Source: Thermoguttaceae bacterium | GTDB lineage: Bacteria > Planctomycetota > Planctomycetia > Pirellulales > Thermoguttaceae | Assembly: GCA_024653385.1 (NCBI GenBank) | Contig: JANLFZ010000045.1 | Coordinates: 1 to 5,955, forward strand | Length of the DNA stretch: 5,955 nt | Direction: 5' to 3' | Shown: one piece after another, positions 1 through 5,408 of the stretch | Numbering within the stretch: position 1 is the stretch's first letter | How the letters are laid out: each line of letters begins with the position of its first letter | Notes under the pieces: model-generated | Database searches by the model: none | What the model was told of the DNA's origin: nothing | What the model saw: only the letters and a program-made list of their open reading frames with translations | Made by a program: the position numbers and the translations under genes

Positions 1-49
1 CACGACTCGCTTGCTGAAGGCCAAACAAAAGGCGTGGGAGAAACCATGA
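1..49 (+). CDS. 3' end of an upstream gene, partial, product unknown
   Basis: In the frame beginning at base 2 the sequence reads TTRLLKAKQKAWEKP and then stops at TGA 47-49. The last 15 residues are basic and helix-forming, but too short to name a family. The stop overlaps the MoxR start as ATGA (46-49), the classic arrangement for translationally coupled genes in one operon. This is why I take it as a real gene end rather than chance. The frame starting at base 1 is also open, but it simply runs into MoxR. Seen directly: the open frame, the stop and the overlap. Inferred: that an upstream member of the same operon ends here. Confidence 0.55.
   Translation, partial: TTRLLKAKQKAWEKP
36..40 (+). 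promoter_or_regulatory. Ribosome binding site of the MoxR gene
   Basis: GGGAG lies five bases upstream of the ATG at 46, good Shine-Dalgarno spacing. It falls inside the codons after a possible GTG start at 34, and so favours the ATG at 46 over that GTG. The ATGA overlap with the upstream gene supports the same start. Confidence 0.6.
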
Positions 50-1053
50 GCACCGCCGAAGCAATGGAACAACGGGCACGCCAGTTCGCCGACCGTTATG
101 CCGCCGTGCGCGAACAGATCAGCCGGGTGATCGTCGGCCACGAGGAGGTCATCCACGGGGTGCTGACCTGCCTTTTCGTCGGCGGGCATTGCCTGTTGGA
201 GGGCGTGCCCGGGCTGGGCAAAACCCTGCTGGTGCGCACGCTCGCCCAGGTGCTCGACCTCGAGTTCTCGCGCATCCAGTTCACTCCGGACCTCATGCCG
301 GCCGACATCCTCGGCACGAACATGGTCATGGAGAGCCCCGACGGCAAGCGGTTCTTCCAGTTCCAGAAAGGCCCGATCTTTACCCAAATCTGCCTGGCCG
401 ACGAGATCAACCGCGCGACGCCGAAAACCCAGTCGGCCATGCTCGAGACGATGCAGGAGGGCACGGTCACCGCCGCCGGCACGCGGTACGAGCTGAAAAA
501 GCCGTTCCTGGTCATGGCCACGCAGAACCCGATCGAGCAAGAGGGAACGTATCCGCTGCCCGAGGCCCAGTTGGACCGTTTCTTCTTCAAGCTGTTGGTG
601 GGCTACTCGAACCGCCAGCAGGTGGCGGCGATCATCGAGCGCACCACCCAGAGCCAGACCGTCCAGCCGGCCAAAGTCATGGATGGCGACGAGATCCTCC
701 AGTGGCAGGCGATGGTCCGCGAGGTCATCCTCGCCCAGCACGTGCAGGACTACATCGTGCGGCTGGTCCTGGCCACGCATCCGGACGGCCAGTTCGCCCT
801 GCCGATCACGAACCAGTTCGTCCGCTGGGGGGCGAGCCCTCGCGCGGCCCAGACGCTCGCCTTGGCCGGAAAGGTCCGAGCGCTGTTGGACGGCCGCTAC
901 AACGTCAGCTTCGAGGACGTGCGCCGCGTGTACTTGCCGGCCATGCGCCACCGGATCATTCTCAACTTCGAGGCCCAGGCCGAGGGCATCGAGCCCGACC
1001 AGGTGCTGCTCGAACTGTTGGAGAAGGTGCCGGAGAAGGATACGGCGGGGTGA
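46..1053 (+). CDS. MoxR-family AAA+ ATPase
   Basis: 335-residue cytoplasmic ATPase of the MoxR (AAA_3) branch of AAA+ proteins. Members are thought to use ATP to remodel or activate partner proteins carrying VWA domains. Visible motifs, counted from the ATG at 46: Walker A GVPGLGKT at 53-60 (K59), Walker B CLADE at 116-120 (D119, E120), sensor 1 in ATQNP (N161), the LDRFFF segment with the likely arginine finger R178, and sensor 2 SPRA (R266). The C-terminal helical lid domain spans roughly 215-330. Length is normal for the family and all catalytic residues are present. The start is chosen from the GGGAG site and the ATGA overlap; a GTG at 34 would add four residues. In most genomes the DUF58 partner follows at once, but here 705 bases intervene before DUF58 and the BatA-type VWA gene. 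The substrate is unknown. The family call is very secure; the cellular role is inferred. Confidence 0.96.
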   Translation: MSTAEAMEQRARQFADRYAAVREQISRVIVGHEEVIHGVLTCLFVGGHCLLEGVPGLGKTLLVRTLAQVLDLEFSRIQFTPDLMPADILGTNMVMESPDGKRFFQFQKGPIFTQICLADEINRATPKTQSAMLETMQEGTVTAAGTRYELKKPFLVMATQNPIEQEGTYPLPEAQLDRFFFKLLVGYSNRQQVAAIIERTTQSQTVQPAKVMDGDEILQWQAMVREVILAQHVQDYIVRLVLATHPDGQFALPITNQFVRWGASPRAAQTLALAGKVRALLDGRYNVSFEDVRRVYLPAMRHRIILNFEAQAEGIEPDQVLLELLEKVPEKDTAG

Positions 1054-1077
1054 GGGATTGGGGATTGGGGATTGGGG
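1054..1077 (+). repeat. G-rich heptamer tandem repeat with G-quadruplex potential
   Basis: Three perfect copies of GGGATTG run head to tail at 1054-1060, 1061-1067 and 1068-1074, followed by GGG. They begin at the base after the MoxR stop codon. This gives four runs of three or four G separated by ATT, the pattern expected to fold as a G-quadruplex on the + strand and in the MoxR transcript. Read on the other strand the unit is CCCCAAT. As I recall, this resembles the heptamer repeats (STRR1 type) described in cyanobacteria. A 10-base palindrome, CCCCCGGGGG, follows at 1081-1090. A role in transcription ending or replication pausing is possible but not shown. Confidence 0.8.
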
Positions 1078-1104
1078 CAACCCCCGGGGGGCAGGCCGTC
1101 GTCT

Positions 1105-1538
1105 TCAACCCTTGCGCCGATCGGCGCGGTGCAATTGCTCCTCGACCCAAGCGGCTTGGTCCGGCCGAAGCGGTCCTGGGGGCGGCTGCGAATAGTCGAT
1201 CAGCTCGTCGTAGCGAAAGATGTCATAGACGGTGGCAAAGGCCCGTTGCAGGTCCAGGGGGACTGCCGGATCCTCAGGAAGCAAGGGCACCGGCACGACC
1301 GGCAATGGCTGCTCCAGCGCGATCGGCCAGATCTCGACCTCATGCCGCCGCTTTGCCCGGCCAACCGCTCGTTCTCGTCGGATGGGGCGAGCACGACCCG
1401 GCGCGTGCTGAGCACCACGTACTTCGGCCGAAGCTGAGGCGCCAATTGGCGCGCGATCTCGCCGCACAGGTCCGTGTGGACGCTGGTCCACAGGTCGCCT
1501 TCAAGAAAGGGATCCATGCCCGGAAACGGGTTCGGCAT
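1105..1538 (-). pseudogene. DUF4058 family protein, decayed (internal deletion and frame change)
   Basis: Reading from ATG at 1538 towards 1105, the first ~55 residues open with MPNPFPGMDPFLEG and continue with LWTSVHTDL and LRPKYVVLSTRRV. This is the typical beginning of DUF4058 proteins, a family of unknown function common in planctomycetes, cyanobacteria and Chloroflexi. The typical C-terminal part appears in another frame from about 1350 down to the TGA at 1105-1107: EVEIWPIAL, PVPLLPEDPAVPLDLQ and YDELIDYSQPPP. Family members are roughly 250 residues. The two recognisable parts add up to only ~140, so the central ~110 residues are gone. The span of 434 bases is not a multiple of three. 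The junction lies around 1340-1385. AGAGG eight bases before the ATG could be the old ribosome site. It sits antisense within the MoxR-DUF58 operon. Seen: the two halves in different frames. Known: the family termini. Inferred: non-function. Confidence 0.8.
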
Positions 1539-1576
1539 CCGAAACGCCTCTGGCCTTCGATGCGTGCTGTTGCTGA

Positions 1577-1605
1577 AGTATACCCCCGACGGTAAGACCG
1601 GTCCA
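1577..1605 (-). promoter_or_regulatory. Possible promoter of the DUF4058 remnant
   Basis: On the minus strand TGGACC (1605-1600) and TATACT (1582-1577) stand 17 bases apart, close to the sigma-70 consensus TTGACA/TATAAT (four and five of six matches). Transcription would begin near 1570 and give a ~30-base leader before the ATG at 1538. Planctomycete promoters are poorly characterised and no experimental support is visible, so this is only a candidate. Confidence 0.3.
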
Positions 1606-1644
1606 CGACCATCGCCGCGCAGGGGTGCCCGGGCCCGGCGCGGG

Positions 1645-1656
1645 CTGGCCGGCCAG
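1645..1656. repeat. 12-base perfect palindrome in the leader of the DUF58 gene
   Basis: CTGGCCGGCCAG is identical to its own reverse complement. It lies in the GC-rich, apparently non-coding stretch between the DUF4058 remnant and the DUF58 gene. It could be a protein-binding site, but in DNA this rich in G and C such a palindrome may also occur by chance. Confidence 0.3.
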
Positions 1657-1706
1657 GTCTTTACCGGCGGCCAGGCATCCGCGACAATCGACGTAGCGTG
1701 CGATAC

Positions 1707-1732
1707 CGCCGAGCGGAGGGGTTCCCTCGGCG
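1707..1732 (+). promoter_or_regulatory. Hairpin upstream of the DUF58 gene
   Basis: The arms CGCCGAG (1707-1713) and CTCGGCG (1726-1732) pair perfectly over seven bases around a 12-base loop. Inner GGA/TCC pairing can extend the stem after a bulged C. The hairpin ends 26 bases before the DUF58 ATG, with no T run after it, so it is not an intrinsic terminator. It could act as a leader structure for a gene that has no clear ribosome binding site. That role is speculative. Confidence 0.3.
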
Positions 1733-1758
1733 ATCGTCTCGCGGTCGAACCACTTCCC

Positions 1759-2646
1759 ATGTCCACCACCGCCCCGCTGCTGAGTCCCGAGCTATTGGCC
1801 CAGTTGGAGCGGCTCGAGCTGGTCAGCCGGAAGGTCTTCCGCGGCCGGATGAAAGGCGAGCGGCGCAGCCGGCGCAAGGGACAGAGCGTCGAGTTCGCCG
1901 ACTTCCGAAGCTACGTGCCCGGCGACGACCTTCGGTTCATCGACTGGAACACCTACGCCCGGCTCGAACGGCTGTTCTTGAAGATGTTCCTCGAAGAGGA
2001 AGACCTGCACTTCTACGCGTTGATCGACGCCAGTCCGTCGATGGACTTCGGCCAGCCCACCAAGTTCCAGTACGCCAGGCAACTCGCGGCGGCGCTTGGG
2101 TTTGTCGGGCTGGTCCGGGGCGACCGGGTGAAGATCCAGCCGCTGGGGCGCGCGGCCGGCCGGGCCGCCCCCGTGCTGCGCGGCCGTCGGAGCCTGTGGC
2201 GCATGCTCGAGTACCTCGACGGCCTTGCACCCGGCGAGATCGTGCCGCTGGCCGAGGGCGTGCGCGACTTTTGCGTGCGGAACTCGGGCAAGGGGATCGT
2301 GGTGCTGATCACCGATTTGATGGACAAGGCGGGCTACCAGGGGGCGCTTCGGTACCTGTTGGCCCAAGAGATGGACATCTACGTGATCCACGTGCTTTCG
2401 GCGGAGGAGCTGGAGCCGGACCTCCAGGGCGACCTCCGCCTCGTCGACTGCGAGGACCACGACGTGGCCGAGGTGACCGTCACCTCCGCCTTGTTGAAAC
2501 GCTACCGCCAGACGCTGGCCGCCTTCATCGAATCGGCCCGCGAGTTCTGCACCCGGCGCGGCATCGTCTACCTCTTGGCCAGGAACGACCTGCCCATCGA
2601 GCGGCTCATTCAAGGCTACTTGCGCGAGCGAGGGTTGGTGCGCTAG
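1759..2646 (+). CDS. DUF58 domain protein (VWA-like partner of MoxR)
   Basis: 295-residue protein, complete and of usual length, predicted cytoplasmic since no signal peptide or membrane segment is visible. DUF58 proteins are VWA-fold proteins found with MoxR ATPases and are thought to be their partners or substrates. The N-terminal basic stretch RGRMKGERRSRRKG (28-41) leads into the DUF58 hallmark YVPGDDLRFIDWNTYAR (52-68). A VWA-like half follows, with a DxSxS metal site at DASPS (90-94) and a second acidic loop at LITDLMD (183-189, D186). The start is chosen because homologues begin with a similar short PELLAQLERLELVSRKVF segment. The frame is open back to 1474, but that stretch is antisense to the DUF4058 relic. 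No Shine-Dalgarno sequence precedes the ATG: the bases before it are CCACTTCCC. The gene ends in TAG, which overlaps the start region of the next gene, indicating coupled translation. The family call is secure; its precise function is unknown. Confidence 0.94.
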   Translation: MSTTAPLLSPELLAQLERLELVSRKVFRGRMKGERRSRRKGQSVEFADFRSYVPGDDLRFIDWNTYARLERLFLKMFLEEEDLHFYALIDASPSMDFGQPTKFQYARQLAAALGFVGLVRGDRVKIQPLGRAAGRAAPVLRGRRSLWRMLEYLDGLAPGEIVPLAEGVRDFCVRNSGKGIVVLITDLMDKAGYQGALRYLLAQEMDIYVIHVLSAEELEPDLQGDLRLVDCEDHDVAEVTVTSALLKRYRQTLAAFIESAREFCTRRGIVYLLARNDLPIERLIQGYLRERGLVR

Positions 2647-2648
2647 TG

Positions 2649-4598
2649 ATGCCCGAACTGATCAGTGCGCTTTCGTGGTGGCAATGGGTGATCCTGGCGG
2701 CGGTGCCGCCGGCCATCGTCGCGCTGTATTTCCTCAAGCTGAAGCGCCGGCCGGTCGAGGTGCCCAGCACCTATCTCTGGCACAAGTCGATCGAGGATCT
2801 TCACGTCAACACGATCTGGCAACGCCTGCGGAACAACCTGCTCTTGTACCTTCAGTTGGCCGTGGTGGCGCTGGTCATGCTGGCCGTGCTCCAGCCCGGG
2901 TGGCGAAGCCACAAGGCGCCGGGCAAGCACGCGATCTTCCTGATCGACAACTCGGCAAGCATGCAAGCCACCGACCTCGAGCCCTCGCGCCTGGCCGAGG
3001 CGAAACGCCAGGCCCTCGAGGAGATCGAGCAGATGGCCGCGGGCGACGTGGGCATGGTCATCGCCTTCAGCGACACGGCCGACGTCAAGCAGAGCTTTAC
3101 CGACAATCTCCGGGATTTGCGGCGCGCGGTCGAGTCGATCCAGCCGACCGGCAGAGCCACGTCGCTCTTCGAGGCCCTCAAGGTCGCGTCCGGACTGGCC
3201 AATCCGGGCACGAGCGGCGACATCGACACGTCGATCCCCGCCACGCTTTTCATTTTTTCCGACGGCAGGTTCGAGAAGGTCTCGGGCTTTACCCTGGGCA
3301 ATCTCGAGCCGGTGTACCGGCCGATCGGCACCGCGGCGCCGGCCAATGTGGGGATCGTGGCGATGAGCGTGCGCCGCCACGAGACCCGGCCCGCCGAATT
3401 GCAGGCCTTCGCCCGGCTCCAGAACTTCGGGCCCGACGAGGCGAGCGTCTCGGTCGACCTGGCGTTGGACGGCCGGCAGATCGACTCGAGCCGTTTCACC
3501 GTGTCGGCGGGCCAGACGCACGGCGTGGTCTTCAATCTCGGCGCGCTGGAATCGGGGGTACTGCATCTCAAGGCGAGCACGGGCGACCACCTGGCGCTGG
3601 ACGACGAAGCCTGGATCGCCGTGAACAAGCCCCGCCGCGCCCGCGTGCTCGTGGCCACGCCCGGCAACCCCGATCTCGAGCGGGCCCTGGGCACCGCCCC
3701 GGTCCAGGAGATCGCCGACGTCGCGATCGTCCCGCCGGCCTTCCTCGAGGCCGAAGAGTATCGCCGCAAGGCGGGAGCGGGCCAATACGACCTGGTGATC
3801 TACGACCGCTGCGTTCCGACGGAATCGCCGCAGGCCAACACGTTCTTCATCGGCCGCCTTCCGCCCGGCGACGCTTGGAAGGCGGAACCGAAACGAAGCC
3901 TCCCCCAGATCATCGACGTCGATCCCTCGCATCCGCTGATGGAGTGGCTCGACCTCGGCGACGTGGACGTGGCCGAGGCGACTCCCCTCAGAGCCCCGCC
4001 CGGCGGACGCGTGCTGGTCGATTCGAATCGCGGCCCCCTTCTGGCCCTGGCGCCCCGCGAGGGGTTCGAAGACCTCGTCCTGGGGTTCGTCCTTGTCGAC
4101 CAAAGTGCCGAAGGCGGCAAGGCGTATGGCACCAACTGGATCGTCCGGCGCAGCTTCCCCACGTTCGTGCTCAACCTGTGCAATTACCTCGGTAGAGGTA
4201 TATCAACCCTCTCGGCCGATACCTTGCGCCCGGGACAGCAAGTTTTCCTCGATTGTTCCACGCCGACAAGAACGCTTCGTGTTCGCACTCCATCGGGCCA
4301 AGAGATCGGCCTTGCCGAAGTGCAATCGGGCAAGTACCAGTTCAGCCGCACCAACGAATTGGGGGTCTATGATGTCCGATCGGGTGATGAAGTCATCCAA
4401 CACTTCGCGGTAAACCTTTTCCAACCGTCGGAAAGCGACCTTCGGGTCGAACCGCGCGTGGAAATTGGCCAGGTCGCGGTGGCAGGGCAAGCTGCGCCAG
4501 AAACGACACGGCGCGAGATTTGGAAACTCCTCTTGACTGGTGGACTAGCGGTCTTGCTTCTAGAGTGGTATATCTACACGCGGCGCATTTCGATGTAG
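2649..4598 (+). CDS. BatA-type membrane protein with von Willebrand factor A domain
   Basis: 649-residue membrane-anchored VWA protein, third member of the MoxR-DUF58-VWA set. An N-terminal BatA domain holds two membrane helices (about 11-29 and 62-82) joined by a basic loop (LKLKRRP). The VWA domain starts at ~93 with the metal-binding MIDAS motif DNSAS (100-104), a likely MIDAS threonine in GRATS (T171) and FSDG (D205). A beta-sandwich-like segment (~235-325) and a glutamine-amidotransferase-like region (~330-510) follow; both are known from related proteins, and I infer them by resemblance. A third helix (~626-643) closes the chain with the family-typical ending EWYIYTRR. The bulk should lie outside the cytoplasmic membrane, where the VWA domain may bind envelope proteins. 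TAGTGATG joins it to DUF58; the GTG at 2646 is an alternative start one codon upstream. Codon use changes abruptly near codon 511: AT-ending codons rise from ~17% to ~40%, although the protein stays family-like. Family call firm, ligand unknown. Confidence 0.93.
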   Translation: MPELISALSWWQWVILAAVPPAIVALYFLKLKRRPVEVPSTYLWHKSIEDLHVNTIWQRLRNNLLLYLQLAVVALVMLAVLQPGWRSHKAPGKHAIFLIDNSASMQATDLEPSRLAEAKRQALEEIEQMAAGDVGMVIAFSDTADVKQSFTDNLRDLRRAVESIQPTGRATSLFEALKVASGLANPGTSGDIDTSIPATLFIFSDGRFEKVSGFTLGNLEPVYRPIGTAAPANVGIVAMSVRRHETRPAELQAFARLQNFGPDEASVSVDLALDGRQIDSSRFTVSAGQTHGVVFNLGALESGVLHLKASTGDHLALDDEAWIAVNKPRRARVLVATPGNPDLERALGTAPVQEIADVAIVPPAFLEAEEYRRKAGAGQYDLVIYDRCVPTESPQANTFFIGRLPPGDAWKAEPKRSLPQIIDVDPSHPLMEWLDLGDVDVAEATPLRAPPGGRVLVDSNRGPLLALAPREGFEDLVLGFVLVDQSAEGGKAYGTNWIVRRSFPTFVLNLCNYLGRGISTLSADTLRPGQQVFLDCSTPTRTLRVRTPSGQEIGLAEVQSGKYQFSRTNELGVYDVRSGDEVIQHFAVNLFQPSESDLRVEPRVEIGQVAVAGQAAPETTRREIWKLLLTGGLAVLLLEWYIYTRRISM

Positions 4599-4649
4599 TG
4601 CCTCTGGTCCCCGCCCCCTAACCGTCAGGCGATTGCGAGAGATTCCCGT

Positions 4650-5390
4650 ATGAAGGGTCCTCAAGTTTCCCGAGGATCGACCCCGCCCGCAGACTCCTGT
4701 CGCCGGAAGCGAAAGGCCCTCAATCGATTGATCGAGGAGCCGATTTTCGACAAGGTCGGGTACGAGGAGTACCGCAACAAGGTCCGCAATGTGTACGACG
4801 GGGCGCGTGGGGCGATCCTCGCCACGTGCAGCATGTTGTCGCTGCACATGCCGCTGGGCGAGCGGCTGTTCAAGGAGCGGAAATTCGACCTCCGCGGCGC
4901 CCGGTCCATTCTCGACGTCGGCAGCGGCGCCGGCCAGATCGCCGGCCACCTGCTGAAGTACGCCGATCCCGAGGCCGAGATCACCTGCTTCGACCTCTCG
5001 CACGAGATGCTCCGCCGTGCCCGGCAGCGGCTCAAGAGCGCCCGGCCCCGGTTCGTGGTGGCCGACTTGACCCGGCTGCCGTTTGCCGACGGGGCGTTCG
5101 ACTGCGTCACCTGCGGCTACGTGCTGGAGCACCTGCCCGATCCGCGCGTCGGCCTGGCCGAGTTGTCGCGGGTCATGACGCGCGGCGCGCGGATGCTCCT
5201 GTTGACCACCGAAGAGAACCTGGCCGGCGCCTGGACGAGCCTCATCTGGCGCTGCCGCAGCTACAACCGCCAGGAACTCGCGCGCACCTGCGAGGAGTTG
5301 GGGCTGCGCTGGCGCCAGGAATTGTGGTACACCAAGATGCACAAGGTGCTCCGCGCCGGCGGGATCTGCGTCGAGATCGTCAAGCAATAG
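4650..5390 (+). CDS. Class I SAM-dependent methyltransferase
   Basis: 246-residue soluble methyltransferase of the UbiE/Methyltransf_11 type, predicted to move a methyl group from S-adenosylmethionine to an unidentified substrate. Motif I is ILDVGSGAGQ (87-96), forming the glycine-rich SAM loop. The acidic residue that holds the ribose is D115 in TCFDLSHEML. The adenine-side acidic motif is VVADL (D139). The post-motif FDCVTCGYVLEHLPDP (150-165) completes the fold. An N-terminal helical lead (~25-80, including EEPIFDKVGYEEYRNKVR) and a C-terminal tail with WRQELWYTKMHKVLRAGG look family-specific and may shape the substrate pocket. The start at 4650 has GAGAG eight bases upstream. The first ~22 residues are poor in recognisable pattern, so a later start cannot be excluded. 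The gene follows the VWA gene by 51 bases with no visible terminator and may be co-transcribed. No functional link to the MoxR set is evident. Enzyme class firm, substrate unknown. Confidence 0.92.
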   Translation: MKGPQVSRGSTPPADSCRRKRKALNRLIEEPIFDKVGYEEYRNKVRNVYDGARGAILATCSMLSLHMPLGERLFKERKFDLRGARSILDVGSGAGQIAGHLLKYADPEAEITCFDLSHEMLRRARQRLKSARPRFVVADLTRLPFADGAFDCVTCGYVLEHLPDPRVGLAELSRVMTRGARMLLLTTEENLAGAWTSLIWRCRSYNRQELARTCEELGLRWRQELWYTKMHKVLRAGGICVEIVKQ

Positions 5391-5404
5391 CCGCGTCCGC
5401 GGCT
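5389..5404. terminator. Compact hairpin between convergent genes
   Basis: AGCCGCG (5389-5395) and CGCGGCT (5398-5404) are a perfect inverted repeat separated by TC. They fold as a six-base GC-rich stem with a GTCC loop. The repeat overlaps the methyltransferase TAG and fills most of the 18-base gap to the oxidoreductase stop. It is symmetric and could slow RNA polymerase from both sides. No T run follows on either strand, so it is not a standard intrinsic terminator. Confidence 0.45.
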
Positions 5405-5408
5405 TGTC

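Noticed and set aside
1074..1091. Possible intrinsic terminator after MoxR (GGGG-CAA-CCCC with following G run)
   Set aside because: The stem is only four base pairs and no T run follows; the G-rich repeat is the better description.
189..1595. Long + strand open frame in another phase over MoxR and the intergenic region
   Set aside because: Its translation is rich in Arg, Pro, Gly and Ala and lacks motifs, while MoxR in the correct phase has every AAA+ motif.
1474..1758. N-terminal extension of DUF58 by 95 codons, since the frame is open back to 1474
   Set aside because: The extension lies partly antisense to the DUF4058 remnant, shows no domain, and DUF58 homologues begin near the ATG at 1759.
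1577..1758. Sigma-70-like promoter on the + strand for the DUF58 gene
   Set aside because: TATAC occurs near 1579 on the + strand, but I found no matching -35 element at proper spacing and nothing better closer to the gene.
2643..4103. Long minus-strand open frame of 486 codons opposite the VWA gene
   Set aside because: It mirrors the high-GC codon pattern of the real gene, has no recognisable domain, and is typical of the open antisense frames seen in GC-rich DNA.
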